Shown here: positions 33,874 through 43,884 of the stretch, piece by piece | How the letters are laid out: every line of letters starts with the position of its first letter | How positions within the stretch are numbered: the stretch's first letter is position 1 | Origin: Jejuia rubra | GTDB lineage: Bacteria; Bacteroidota; Bacteroidia; Flavobacteriales; Flavobacteriaceae | Assembly: GCF_042684665.1 (NCBI RefSeq) | Contig: NZ_JBHULY010000034.1 | Location: 186,001 to 250,000, forward strand | Direction: 5' to 3' | DNA length: 64,000 bases | The notes under the pieces: generated by a model | Told to the model about the DNA's origin: nothing | The model's input: only the letters and a program-made list of their open reading frames with translations | Database searches by the model: none | Position numbers and translations under genes: made by a program

Positions 33874-36468
33874 ATGAAACAATACCTTCTGCTCCCTTTT
33901 TTCTTGTTTTTGTAATTTCAATTTTATGGACAAACCGTTCCACCACCACCTGCGGGGTTCTGTACTTACGATGATTCTGTTTGTGATACAAATGAGGATG
34001 GTTTAGAAGAATTGGATTTAACTGAACTATACCCATTCAGTAGCTTTTGTGTGCCCTTTGGGGCGTCTGTTAATGAAGCAGATTATTCTTCAATTAGTTA
34101 TTATTTGACTGCAGAAGATTTAGATAATGAAACTAATGCAATTCTTAACTCAGAAGCTTTTGTGCTTACAAATCCACAGACGATACATTATAGGGTAAAC
34201 ACTATTGATACAAATGCTGTGATTAACCGATTAGATGCTAGTGTTAATCTTAAATTATCAAGCCTTTCTCAAGACCTGTCCATTGAGGTTTGCGATGATG
34301 ATAATGATGAATCGGCTACTTTTGATTTAACAGTTATAGAGGGTAATCTTTTTTGTGCCGAAGCTCCTTCAAGTTATAATGTTTCCTACTACGAATCTCA
34401 AAATGATGCAAGTGCATCAAATAATCCAATTGTGAATCCATTTGTCTATGAGTCGTATTCTAGAACAGTTTATGTTAGAGTAGACAATTTAGATACAGGG
34501 GATTTTGAAACCGCTAAATTAAGCTTGGTTGTTTCAGAAGTTAGTATTGGAAACATTGGTGCTGTTTTTATGTGTGATGATAATAATGATGGATTCGTGG
34601 GGTTTGATTTGTCAGTAGTTGATGCCCAAGCACTCTTTAATGGAAATACAGATGATGAAGTTTTTTATTATGAAGATGAGGATTTAAATATCCCCATTGA
34701 TAAGAGCGTATTGTACACGAATATATCCAACCCACAACAAATATATATTAAGGTAGAAAACGAATTGGGGTGTAGCGCTACATCCTCATTTACTATTAAC
34801 GTAGTCAATATTCCTATTGTCGAGGATCCGGAGCCTGTTATTGTCTGTGATGACGATAACGATGGTTATGCGGTTTTCGATTTGCTTTCAAAAACAAATG
34901 AAATCTTAACTACGGAAGAAGGTGTGCAAAATTGGCAGTTAAATTATTTTGAAAAAAAAGACGATCCACTAAATTGGATTGAGGATTACAGAAATTATTA
35001 TTCCAATTCTAAAACTATATATGTACGGTTATTAAATGCTTCAGGATGCGTCTACATTACATCTTTAGATTTAATTGTACAGGATTGCTCCACTAAAGGG
35101 GTCATAGAAATCAATGCTTTTTATGATGAAAATCAAAATTCTACTTTCGATACCGATGAGATCAACTTTTTAAATGGAGTATTGTCCTATGAAAAGAATA
35201 ATGATGGTCAAGTGCATTATTTGTATTCATCTAATGGAGTATTTAATATTATTAGTGATGACGAAAATGATACCTATGATATAAGTTATACTATTGATTC
35301 CGAATTTGATTCCTGCTACAGTTTAACAACTTCGACTTTTGAGGACATAAGCGTTGCCGTTGGAAATACGGTTAACTATGATTTTCCCGTAACTAAAATT
35401 ATTGAATGTTCTGATATTGCGGTTTATCTGGTTTCTAATGCCCCACCACGACCAGGTTTTGATTATATCAATTATTTAGTAGTTAAAAACAAAGTTATAA
35501 ATACTGTATCCTCTGGAACAGTTGAGTTTATTATGGATTCGAATTTAACCTTAAATGGTGTTTTTGGCGTGGATTCGGGAAATTCAATTACAAATACTGC
35601 AACGGGTTTTAATTTAAATTTTGTCAATCTTCCGCCGAATGGATATGAAAGGATTGCGATAGATACGAATGTGCCCGTTCCAACGCCACTGGGAACTATC
35701 CTAACTAACTCAGCTACATATTCTGTAACTGATCTGAATTCGGAAAATAATACTTCGAGTTTATCTGAAGTAGTTATTGGCTCCTACGACCCCAATGACA
35801 TTTTGGAATCCCACGGCCCGGAAATCGTACATAGCGAATTCACGTCGGATGATTACCTGTATTACACCATCAGATTTCAAAATGTGGGTACAGCCGATGC
35901 TATTAATGTGTCCATTGATAATACGTTGAATGCGGATTTGGACGCATCCACCATTCAGATGCTAAGTTCAAGTCACACTAATGTATTTACACGAACGGGA
36001 AGCCAGCTCAATTGGCAATTTGACAACATCCATTTACCAAGTGAGGACATGGACGAACCCAACAGCCATGGCTATGTGTATTATAAAATCAAACCGAAAG
36101 CAGGGTATGCTGTGGGTGATATTATTCCAAATACTGCAGAAATCTATTTTGATTTTAATGACCCTGTGATTACCAACACCTTTGAAACAGAGTTTATTAC
36201 CACACTTTCAAATGAGGTTTATAATGGTGTTGGCTTTTCGATGTATCCAAACCCAGCAAAAGATATTGTGTGGCTACAATTTAATCAGAATTTGAGTGCT
36301 GCTGATATCGAAATTTACAATATCCAAGGGAAAATGGTTTTAAGTACGACTAAAGAAGATACAGGTAACTTTATGAGCATTGATATTTCCAATCTATCAA
36401 AAGGTTTTTACTTTTTAGCCGTTAAAGATGGTTTTGCGGAAATAACAAAAAAGTTGATAGTCCAATAA
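33874..36468 (+). pseudogene. T9SS surface protein gene with premature stop in its signal peptide
   Basis: From the ATG at 33874 the frame reads M-K-Q-Y-L-L-L-P-F-F-L-F-L, then TAA (33913-33915), then F-Q-F-Y-G-Q-T-V-P-P-P-P. It stays open without another stop to 36468, about 850 further codons. Bridging the stop restores a textbook signal peptide ending Y-G-Q. The mature part has three C-D-D-x-N-D-x-x-x-x-F-D-L repeats, a DUF11/DUF7619-like region (G-S-Y-D-P-N-D onward) and a type A sorting domain (M-Y-P-N-P-A-K-D ... K-L-I-V-Q). One base change (for example TCA or TTA to TAA) explains it. A sequencing error is the main alternative. A downstream TTG start (34012) would lack export signals. 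Confidence 0.8.
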
Positions 36469-36490
36469 ACATTAACAATTTTTAAAGTCT

Positions 36491-36517
36491 ACTCCAGTTA
36501 ATTCTGGAGTTTTTTTG
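36491..36517 (+). terminator. Rho-independent terminator after the T9SS gene
   Basis: ACTCCAG (36491-36497) and CTGGAGT (36504-36510) form a perfect stem with a 6-nt loop, followed by six more T residues. It starts 22 nt after the stop codon at 36468. Confidence 0.85.
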
Positions 36518-36569
36518 TAATGGATTTTGCTCAACTTCGTCCAAAGGAAAAACCTTTTAAAACCAAAAT

Positions 36570-37358
36570 ATGAGGCGGATTTTATTTTTAGTTGCTATCG
36601 TGGCCATTGTTTCCTGCAAAAATCCCAAAAAAGAAACTGCCGATTATTCTGAAGAAGTATTGGACGCTACTACCAGCATATATCCAGAAAACATCACCAA
36701 AGTATTCGAAGCCCACGGTGGTTTGGATAAATGGAACACGATGCGAAACTTGGAATTTACGATGCAAAAACCAAATGGAGCCGAAGTGACTACTACGGAT
36801 TTAAAAAATAGAAAGTCGCTTATCGACATGCCAAATCATACCATCGGTTTTGACGGTAGCAATGTTTGGTTGAAACAAAAAGACACGGTACAATATAAAG
36901 GCAACCCGAAATTCTATTATAATTTGATGTTCTATTTTTATGCAATGCCTTTTATTTTGGGGGATGACGGCATTATTTATGAGGATGCACAACCTTTGGA
37001 ATTTGATGGTGAACTGTATCCGGGAATTAAAATTTCTTATGAAGCGGGCATTGGTGAGTCGCCAGAAGATGAATATATTTTATATTACGATAAGGAAACG
37101 TACCAAATGGAATGGTTAGGTTATACGGTAACGTTCTTTTCGAATGAAAAAAGCAAAGAGTTCCACTTTATAAAATACAGCAATTGGCAAAATGTAGAAG
37201 GTTTGCTATTGCCCGAAACCTTGACTTGGTACGATTATGAAAATAATTTACCGACCACCAAACGCAACGATTTAAAGTTTACTGATATCAAGATTTCAAA
37301 GGAAGAGCCAAGTCCTGATATTTTTAAGTTGCCTGAGGATGCAATAGTTGTGGAATAA
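36570..37358 (+). CDS. Predicted lipoprotein, DUF6503-like
   Basis: The 262-aa protein has a lipoprotein signal (R-R-I-L-F-L-V-A-I-V-A-I-V-S-C, C16) and a beta-rich mature region reminiscent of LolA/outer-membrane lipoprotein-sorting folds: H-G-G-L-D-K-W-N-T-M-R-N-L-E-F-T-M, then a V-W-L-K-Q-K-D segment and L-P-E-T-L-T-W-Y-D-Y. In flavobacterial annotation this is usually DUF6503. It is likely periplasmic or outer-membrane-bound. Function is unknown. It stands alone between a terminator and a convergent gene. Confidence 0.75.
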   Translation: MRRILFLVAIVAIVSCKNPKKETADYSEEVLDATTSIYPENITKVFEAHGGLDKWNTMRNLEFTMQKPNGAEVTTTDLKNRKSLIDMPNHTIGFDGSNVWLKQKDTVQYKGNPKFYYNLMFYFYAMPFILGDDGIIYEDAQPLEFDGELYPGIKISYEAGIGESPEDEYILYYDKETYQMEWLGYTVTFFSNEKSKEFHFIKYSNWQNVEGLLLPETLTWYDYENNLPTTKRNDLKFTDIKISKEEPSPDIFKLPEDAIVVE

Positions 37359-37468
37359 TTATTCTTACCGCAGTTTTAGGTTTTTGTTTTCAAATTTAAA
37401 ATGATTCGTAGTTTTCAGGAATCTTGGCTACGTCGTCTGCAATTAAAATCTGTTTAGCCCGTGGTCGT

Positions 37469-38536
37469 TTAATTGCCGTTCACCTCAAAATAATTCACCA
37501 AAAGGGCTACCACATAATTATAACTTTGCATCCCTTTGGCTTGTTGGTTGGCCTTTAAAAAGTTGCCATAAAACATCTTGAAAAAAGGCTCTGTTGGGTT
37601 TTCATAGGATTCCCAAAATTCACGGACTTCTTTATAGTTTTTCAAGATGCCCTCATTGACTGTTTCAACTATTTCCTCATATTTAGCTTCGTCTCGCCTA
37701 TAAATTTCATTTAAACAAAACCGTAATCCAAAAGTATATCCTGCATATCTAAAGTAAACATCATCGTGATGGGTGGCCGCCATAAAGCCGATAAAGTTGG
37801 CTTCGTTTTCGGCAGCATAGCCCAATTGGTGCGCTACTTCATGTGAGGCAGTGGTGGGGAATTTATAAACGGGAATCAACCCGTCCACATGCGCTTCATT
37901 GGTAAAAGGGTTCATGTAGCCGCTAAAACCCATATAAGTCAAAGGGTAGCTAAAAAGTGATTTTTTAATGCTTTTGGGGTGATACTCCAAATGTGGAAAC
38001 GTTGTCTTTAAATTTTGATAGCCTACGGGCACCATTTTCAGAATTTCACTTTTTGAATAGGGTAATTCCACTTTTAGGGTATCGTTTTCCGAAAGGCTAT
38101 TGTGCAGAGCGTTGGATTTATTAATGAGGGTTTCTGTAACCTGTATTAGTTGCTCGGTGGTATAGTCTTTTTCCAAGCCTAAACTTGTATGCAAGGGCAG
38201 GCGGTGATAATTCATCCCCCAAAACAGATGGAATGCAAAATAAAAAATAGAAAAGGCCGCAAGCACATCAATACACCAGTTTTTGAGGTCTTTCTGCAAT
38301 CGCCATCGGTTTTTGTACAACCATCGTAAGCCGTAAATAATCGCTAGGGCATATACCATGTCGCCAAATGAAAATGGCAACCAGCCCAAAACAAATCTAA
38401 ATATTTTAGAAAGCCATTGGTAAAGTCCGTTGCTATACTGTTGCTCCACAAAATCGGGGTAGTTGGAAAGTAACTTCACCGCTAAAAATTGGGGAATAAT
38501 AGAAAGCGCAATGATTCTTTTTTTGGTTTTAGGCAT
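37469..38536 (-). CDS. DUF3810 membrane protein with HExxH motif
   Basis: This 355-aa protein has hydrophobic helices near residues 10-30, 45-70 and 90-110, and a periplasmic or cytosolic domain containing T-A-S-H-E-V-A-H-Q-L-G with nearby E-N-E-A-N-F, the arrangement of a zinc-metallopeptidase-like site. These are features of DUF3810, a Bacteroidota and Firmicutes family without a known substrate. The start ATG and length are typical. It is divergent from pepD, and the two 5' ends face each other. Confidence 0.85.
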   Translation of the reverse strand: MPKTKKRIIALSIIPQFLAVKLLSNYPDFVEQQYSNGLYQWLSKIFRFVLGWLPFSFGDMVYALAIIYGLRWLYKNRWRLQKDLKNWCIDVLAAFSIFYFAFHLFWGMNYHRLPLHTSLGLEKDYTTEQLIQVTETLINKSNALHNSLSENDTLKVELPYSKSEILKMVPVGYQNLKTTFPHLEYHPKSIKKSLFSYPLTYMGFSGYMNPFTNEAHVDGLIPVYKFPTTASHEVAHQLGYAAENEANFIGFMAATHHDDVYFRYAGYTFGLRFCLNEIYRRDEAKYEEIVETVNEGILKNYKEVREFWESYENPTEPFFKMFYGNFLKANQQAKGMQSYNYVVALLVNYFEVNGN

Positions 38537-38603
38537 AGATCAAAAGTAATAAATTGTTTTACATTTTAAAGTGGTTTGGTTTTCAAAACCTGAGAGGTCT
38601 TTC

Positions 38604-38611
38604 TATCTTTG
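38604..38611 (+). promoter_or_regulatory. -7 promoter element TATCTTTG of pepD
   Basis: TATCTTTG lies 20 nt before the ATG at 38632. It falls inside a longer open frame that begins at 38554, which is the main reason for choosing the downstream start. Confidence 0.6.
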
Positions 38612-38631
38612 TGACTCATCAAAATATCTAT

Positions 38632-40092
38632 ATGAACGCAGAAATAAGACAATTAGAACCACAATCCCTTTGGAATAAATTTGCAGATTTAAACGCCGTA
38701 CCCCGACCTTCAAAAAAAGAAGAGCGGGTAATCGCTTTTATGAAATCCTTCGGCGAAAATTTAGGGCTTGAAACCCTAGAGGACGAGGTAGGCAACGTCA
38801 TCATAAAAAAGCCAGCAACACAAGGGATGGAGGACAGAATAACCTTAGTGATGCAATCCCATTTGGATATGGTACACCAAAAAAACAACGACACCGTTTT
38901 CGATTTTGATTCCCAAGGCGTTGAAATGTTTATTGAAGGCGATTGGGTAAAAGCCAAGGGCACCACCCTTGGTGCAGATAATGGTTTGGGAGTAGCCACT
39001 ATTATGGCAATTTTAGAAAGTACCGATATCCCGCACCCGGCAATTGAAGCCTTATTCACCATTGATGAAGAAACTGGGATGACTGGCGCCATGGGATTAA
39101 AAGGCGATGTGCTTTCAGGAGGTATTTTGTTGAACTTGGATACTGAGGAAGATGACGAAATAGGGGTAGGGTGCGCCGGTGGCATTGATATTACGGCTAC
39201 TAGAGTTTACAAAAAAGAACAAACGCCAGGTGGTAAAATTGGTTATGAAATTACTGTAAAAGGTTTGCAAGGTGGACATTCCGGGATGCAAATCCATGAA
39301 GGTTTGGGCAACGCCAATAAGATTATGAACCGTTTGCTGTTTGATGGTTTTAAAAATTTTGGACTACGGATTTCAGAAATTGATGGTGGGAGTTTGCGCA
39401 ATGCTATCCCTAGGGAAAGTGTTGCCTTGATTGCTATTGATGCGGATGAAGAAAACGTTTTTTTATCCGAAATGAAAGTGCGTTCCGAAGCCATACAAAA
39501 GGAATTCAAAACTATGGAGCCTGATTTGGAAATCAATTTTAGAAAAATTGAAACCCCTAATTCAGTTATGGATTCTGAGGCTCAAGAACAAATCATTCAA
39601 GCGATATATGGAGCGCTAAATGGTGTGTATAGAATGAGCGCAGACATTCCTGATTTGGTGGAAACTTCAAATAACATTGCGAAGGTGATTGTAAAGGACG
39701 GCCAAATAAAAGTGGAGTGTTTGACGCGGTCTTCGGTGGAGAGTTCAAAAATCGATTTGGCTAATGCGCTGAGGGCGACATTTGAACTGGCGGGTTGTGA
39801 GGTGACATTCGCAGGCGAGTATCCAGGCTGGACTCCTAATATGGATTCCAAAATCTTGAAAGTGATGACGAGGATTTACGAAGAATTGAACGGTGAAAAG
39901 GCACATGTGGCAGCCTGTCATGCCGGACTGGAATGTGGCATTTTAGGCCAGAACTATCCAGAGATGGAAATGATAAGTTTTGGACCCAATATAAAAGGCG
40001 CACATTCGCCTGACGAACGCGCCCAAATTTCATCTGTTCAAAAGTATTGGAGGTTCGTTTTGGAAATATTAAAAAACATCCCTAAACGATGA
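38632..40092 (+). CDS. pepD: Aminoacyl-histidine dipeptidase (PepD, M20 family)
   Basis: The 486-aa cytosolic dizinc peptidase cleaves Xaa-His and other dipeptides. Motifs in order are H-L-D-M-V-H-Q (first metal ligand), G-A-D-N-G-L-G-V-A, I-D-E-E-T-G-M-T-G-A (catalytic glutamate), N-L-D-T-E-E, and the C-terminal C-H-A-G-L-E-C-G ligand loop with G-A-H-S-P-D-E-R. The start M-N-A-E-I-R was preferred because a -7 element lies just upstream and this matches family length. It is a single gene. Confidence 0.92.
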   Translation: MNAEIRQLEPQSLWNKFADLNAVPRPSKKEERVIAFMKSFGENLGLETLEDEVGNVIIKKPATQGMEDRITLVMQSHLDMVHQKNNDTVFDFDSQGVEMFIEGDWVKAKGTTLGADNGLGVATIMAILESTDIPHPAIEALFTIDEETGMTGAMGLKGDVLSGGILLNLDTEEDDEIGVGCAGGIDITATRVYKKEQTPGGKIGYEITVKGLQGGHSGMQIHEGLGNANKIMNRLLFDGFKNFGLRISEIDGGSLRNAIPRESVALIAIDADEENVFLSEMKVRSEAIQKEFKTMEPDLEINFRKIETPNSVMDSEAQEQIIQAIYGALNGVYRMSADIPDLVETSNNIAKVIVKDGQIKVECLTRSSVESSKIDLANALRATFELAGCEVTFAGEYPGWTPNMDSKILKVMTRIYEELNGEKAHVAACHAGLECGILGQNYPEMEMISFGPNIKGAHSPDERAQISSVQKYWRFVLEILKNIPKR

Positions 40093-40602
40093 TTTTTGTA
40101 TTTTATCGATTATAAATGACATTTCATCTATATTTTTGCTTATATTTGAGCAAGCATTTAGCTACATGTATCAAAAGCATGTTTTGAATGAAACATAAAG
40201 TAAGCGCCCCAAATCGCCTCTAAAAAGAAACATTCAGAACAATGCTTTTTTTCTGATTTCGTTTAAATGTATAGCTCTTAGTTGATAATAAAATTTTAAA
40301 ATTATTTTGAAGAGCCATTGTTTTTAAGGGTGATTCTTTACTTATTCACTATGCTGTAGAGGTCCGTTTAAAGTGTAGCTGAAAACATTAGGCATATTTC
40401 ATGATAAGATATTGAAATATTCGGTCTCTGCAATCCGTTAATAACTCCTAACAACTCCCTTTTTAAATACCTCTATAAATTTCTATTTTGCGTTGCTTTG
40501 AAAAAACTTTTCTATGCTCTTGCGTAGAAATATCAACTGAAACTGTCATTCCCGCGCGGTTACTGAGCCGAGTCGAAGTGTAGGCGGGAATTTATAGTAA
40601 AA
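40093..40602. other. 510-bp intergenic region, no gene
   Basis: No open frame or RNA gene is supported. It contains GCTCTT...AAGAGC arms around an A/T palindrome near 40275-40310, a hairpin TTTCTATGC-TCTT-GCGTAGAAA near 40508-40529 and the REP-like element at 40543-40592. It may be decayed sequence, as short similar-looking motifs are scattered without order. Confidence 0.55.
40543..40592. repeat. REP-like element TGTCATTCCCGC...GCGGGAAT upstream of topB
   Basis: TCATTCCCGC (40546-40555) and GCGGGAA (40584-40590) are inverted arms; the middle contains GAGCCGAGTCGAAGTG. The arms are a G/C variant of the 27103-27184 element, and the middle resembles the CTGAGCGCAGTCGAAGTG repeat inside topB. 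It ends about 12 bp before the topB start. Confidence 0.7.
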
Positions 40603-42915
40603 ATGAAAGTCTGTATCGCCGAAAAACCAAGTGTAGCTAGGGAAATTGCATCCGTTTTGGGAGCAAATACCAAACGTGATGGCTATTTTGAGGGCAATGG
40701 GTATGCTGTTACCTATACCTTCGGGCATCTGTGCACCCTAAAAGAGCCGGTGGACTACAAGCCCTATTGGAAAAGTTGGGATTTAAACAATCTGCCCATG
40801 CTTCCCGAAAAGTTTGGAGTAAAGGTAGTAGCTAATTCTGGGGTGCAAAAACAGTTCAAAATTGTAAAAGGTCTTTTTGAAAAAGCCGAGGTGGTCATCA
40901 ACTGTGGGGATGCAGGGCAGGAGGGGGAGCTTATACAACGTTGGGTGATGGGCGAGGCCAATTACAAAGGCCCTGTGCAACGCTTATGGATTTCATCATT
41001 GACCACAGAAGCTATCAAAGAAGGTTTTGAAAATCTAAAACCAGCCACAGAATACGACAACTTATTCTATGCCGGATATTCCCGTGCTATTGGAGATTGG
41101 CTATTGGGCATCAATGCTACTAGGCTGTACACCGTAAAACACGGTGGCTATAAACAGGTACTGTCTGTGGGGCGCGTACAAACCCCCACTTTGGCCATGG
41201 TGGTCAACCGTTTTAAGGAAATCGAAAAGTTCAAACCACAACCTTATTGGGAATTGCAGACCTTATACCGGGATACACTTTTTAGTTATGAAGAAGGTCG
41301 ATTTTTAAAAAAGGAAGATGGTGAGGCCTTGGCCAATAAAGTCAAGGAAAGTGATTTTGAAATCCAATCCATTACCAAAAAGAAGGGCAAGGAATACGCT
41401 CCAAAACTGTTCGACCTCACGGGCTTGCAGGTATATTGTAATACCAAATTCGGGTTTTCAGCAGATGAGACCTTAAAAATTGTGCAAACTCTGTATGAGC
41501 GAAAGGTTGTGACCTATCCAAGGGTAGATACCACTTTTTTGCCAAGTGATATGTATCCGAAAGTCCCGGGCATTCTTAAAAAACTGACCGATTACCAGGC
41601 ACTGACCCAGCCACTTTTGGGCAAGAAAATTAAAAAATCTACCAAAGTTTTTAACGATAAAAAAGTAACGGACCACCACGCCATCATTCCCACAGGAATG
41701 CAAACACAGTTAAATCCTGCACAGCAACAGGTCTATGATATTATCGTTAAGCGCTTCATTGCGGTGTTTTACGATGATTGCATCGTGGCCAATACCACAG
41801 TTATTGGAAGTGCATCCGACGTGGTCTTTAAAACCACCGGAAAGGAAATTTTGGAAAAAGGCTGGCGCATAGTCTTTGAGCGTGTCACACTGAGCGCAGT
41901 CGAAGTGCCAAAAAAAGAAAAAGAATCTGGTGTATTGCCCAAATTTGAAAAAGGGGAAAAAGGCCCACACGAACCCTCGTTTTTAGAAAAACAGACCAAA
42001 CCGCCCAATCAGTTTACGGAGGCTTCATTACTCAGGGCCATGGAAACCGCTGGAAAACAAGTAGATGATGAAGAGCTTCGGGATTTAATGAAGGAAAACG
42101 GTATCGGTCGGCCGTCTACCCGTGCCAATATCATCGAAACCCTTTTCAAGAGAAAATACATCAAGCGTAATAAAAAGCAGGTGTTGCCCACGGAAACTGG
42201 CATTCAATTGATAGATACCATTCAAAACGATTTACTGAAATCGGCAGAACTCACCGGGAAATGGGAAAAGCAGCTAAAGGATATTGAAAAAGGGGAGTTT
42301 AGCGCCAATGCCTTTATCAAGAATATGAAGCGCATGGTGGATGCCTTGGTGTATGAGGTGAGGAGCGAAACGGTTCGTGCAAATATATCACACGAGGCAA
42401 ATGTTAAAAAGAAAGCTGCGAAAGTTAAGTCAAAAGCAAAACCTGGAATTACAACTGAGAAATGTCCAAAATGCAAAAACGGTAATATCCTAAAAGGAAA
42501 ATCGGCCTATGGCTGTAGTGCCTTTAAAACGGGCTGTGATTTTGTAATGCCCTTCAAATTCAAAGACAAAAAGATTTCGGAAAAACAGTTCGTCAGATTG
42601 CTTAAAAAAGGTTCCACTGTCAATCTAAAAGGTTTCAAAGTCGAGGGCGATGTTGTTGAAGGATTGCTGAGGTTTGATGATAATTTCAAGCTGAAACTTG
42701 AGCCGAAAAAAACATCGAGACAAGAAAAAACTAAAACTTTGGTGTGTCCTAAATGTAAGGCAGGGGCGATTCTAAAAGGTAAGACGGCTTATGGCTGTAG
42801 CAATTTTAAATCGGGTTGCGACTTTAAAGTAGGCTTTGATGTTGTCAGACATCGGATAAATGGACAACAACCGACCAAAGACCTTTTTTATCGCATTTTA
42901 GTCGAAAATATTTGA
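40603..42915 (+). CDS. topB: DNA topoisomerase III with two C-terminal zinc-ribbon repeats
   Basis: The 770-aa type IA topoisomerase cuts and rejoins single strands to decatenate DNA. The N-terminal Toprim domain begins K-V-C-I-A-E-K-P-S-V-A-R-E; acidic residues D-A-G-Q-E-G-E follow. The active-site tyrosine is Y305 in V-T-Y-P-R-V-D. After the core (about 1-600) are two topo-zinc-like repeats, C-P-K-C-K-x-G-x-I-L-K-G-K-(S/T)-A-Y-G-C, at about 625-660 and 712-750. Residues 427-435 (R-V-T-L-S-A-V-E-V) are encoded by a copy of a dispersed genomic repeat, apparently in a variable loop. Chromosomal Bacteroidota topB genes and element-borne ones look alike; the context here is core. Confidence 0.92.
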   Translation: MKVCIAEKPSVAREIASVLGANTKRDGYFEGNGYAVTYTFGHLCTLKEPVDYKPYWKSWDLNNLPMLPEKFGVKVVANSGVQKQFKIVKGLFEKAEVVINCGDAGQEGELIQRWVMGEANYKGPVQRLWISSLTTEAIKEGFENLKPATEYDNLFYAGYSRAIGDWLLGINATRLYTVKHGGYKQVLSVGRVQTPTLAMVVNRFKEIEKFKPQPYWELQTLYRDTLFSYEEGRFLKKEDGEALANKVKESDFEIQSITKKKGKEYAPKLFDLTGLQVYCNTKFGFSADETLKIVQTLYERKVVTYPRVDTTFLPSDMYPKVPGILKKLTDYQALTQPLLGKKIKKSTKVFNDKKVTDHHAIIPTGMQTQLNPAQQQVYDIIVKRFIAVFYDDCIVANTTVIGSASDVVFKTTGKEILEKGWRIVFERVTLSAVEVPKKEKESGVLPKFEKGEKGPHEPSFLEKQTKPPNQFTEASLLRAMETAGKQVDDEELRDLMKENGIGRPSTRANIIETLFKRKYIKRNKKQVLPTETGIQLIDTIQNDLLKSAELTGKWEKQLKDIEKGEFSANAFIKNMKRMVDALVYEVRSETVRANISHEANVKKKAAKVKSKAKPGITTEKCPKCKNGNILKGKSAYGCSAFKTGCDFVMPFKFKDKKISEKQFVRLLKKGSTVNLKGFKVEGDVVEGLLRFDDNFKLKLEPKKTSRQEKTKTLVCPKCKAGAILKGKTAYGCSNFKSGCDFKVGFDVVRHRINGQQPTKDLFYRILVENI
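41883..41907. repeat. Dispersed CTGAGCGCAGTCGAAGTG repeat lying in frame within topB
   Basis: TGTCACACTGAGCGCAGTCGAAGTG matches the CGCTGAGCGCAGTCGAAG segment at 56805-56822 and resembles those at 40543-40592 and 47549-47592. CAC...GTG ends and the inner CTG-AGCG-CAG are self-complementary. Read in the topB frame it encodes V-T-L-S-A-V-E-V without disrupting the gene. Confidence 0.75.
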
Positions 42916-43003
42916 GAATCAGTGGTCTATTCTTCTAAATTGTCTTCATTCAAAAAATGTTGAAGACGTATCCTGAGCGATGTGTACCTTAAAAACCATG
43001 CCT

Positions 43004-43867
43004 ATGAAGAATGAATTTATCTTGAACTTTACGCCTACGGGGATGATACCAACAAAGGAAATGACCCCGCACGTGCCGATTTCCGTGTCCGAAATTGTGG
43101 AAGATGTGCACAAAGCTTCAGAAATCGGGATTACCATGGTGCATTTGCATGCACGGGATGCTGTGACCGAGGAGCCTACTTACAAGAAGGAGGTGTATGC
43201 CCAAATCGTAGAGGGTGTTAGAAAGTATGCCCCCGAACTTGTGGTTTGCTTGTCTTTAAGTGGGAGGAATTTTGGTGAATTGGACCAGCGAAGCGACCCG
43301 CTTTTATTAGATGGTAACCTAAAACCGGATATGGGAAGTTTAACATTAAGTTCATTAAACTTCAATAAAACGGCGAGTGTTAATGCTCCGGATATGATTG
43401 CGGACCTTGCAAGAATTATGAAAGAAAGAGGGATTGTCCCAGAGTTGGAAGCCTTTGATATCGGGATGATCAATTACGCCAAGTATCTGGAAAGGAAAAA
43501 GCTGATTGAGCCGCCTTATTATTTTAATTTGTTGTTTGGCAATATTGCTTGCTCTCAGGCCAATTTGTTGCATGCCGGTGTGATGATTAACGACTTACCT
43601 GATAATTCGCTTTGGAGTGTGGCTGGCATTGGAAATGAACAGTTTAAGATGAATTCCCTGTCGCTGGCTTTCGGTGGAGGGGTGCGCGTGGGACTGGAAG
43701 ATAACATCTGGTACGATACTGCCCGGACAAAATTAGCAACGAACAGTGAACTGCTAAAAAGAGTACACGTAATTGCTGAAGCCAATGAAAGAGTATTGAT
43801 GACTCCGAAAAGGTTTAGAAAATTAATGAATTTGGCGGAAGGTAATGGTGCCTACGGGCGTCCATAA
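43004..43867 (+). CDS. BKACE-family enzyme (3-keto-5-aminohexanoate cleavage-like)
   Basis: The 287-aa TIM-barrel beta-keto-acid cleavage enzyme (DUF849) condenses a beta-keto acid with acetyl-CoA, using zinc. The start M-K-N-E-F-I-L-N-F-T-P-T-G was chosen over an ATG 24 bp earlier because members begin this way. H47-L-H49 in V-H-L-H-A-R-D are zinc ligands; V-R-V-G-L-E-D-N near residue 230 is the other signature. Substrate classes differ by small residues that I cannot assign, and no lysine-fermentation genes are nearby. The downstream GNAT gene is 17 bp away, so they may be co-transcribed. Confidence 0.88.
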   Translation: MKNEFILNFTPTGMIPTKEMTPHVPISVSEIVEDVHKASEIGITMVHLHARDAVTEEPTYKKEVYAQIVEGVRKYAPELVVCLSLSGRNFGELDQRSDPLLLDGNLKPDMGSLTLSSLNFNKTASVNAPDMIADLARIMKERGIVPELEAFDIGMINYAKYLERKKLIEPPYYFNLLFGNIACSQANLLHAGVMINDLPDNSLWSVAGIGNEQFKMNSLSLAFGGGVRVGLEDNIWYDTARTKLATNSELLKRVHVIAEANERVLMTPKRFRKLMNLAEGNGAYGRP

Positions 43868-43884
43868 GCAATTATAGATTTAAA

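Noticed and set aside
34012..36468. T9SS gene starting at the TTG at 34012 as an intact gene
   Set aside because: This start would lack a signal peptide, while an ATG at 33874 in the same frame gives a perfect one broken only by a TAA. Pseudogene is the better description.
38554..38631. Longer N-terminus for PepD
   Set aside because: The extra 26 codons contain a TATCTTTG promoter element and are not part of the family sequence.
42959..42990. Another copy of the CTGAGCG repeat before the BKACE gene
   Set aside because: Only about eight bases (CCTGAGCG) match and no palindrome can be formed, so it may be chance.
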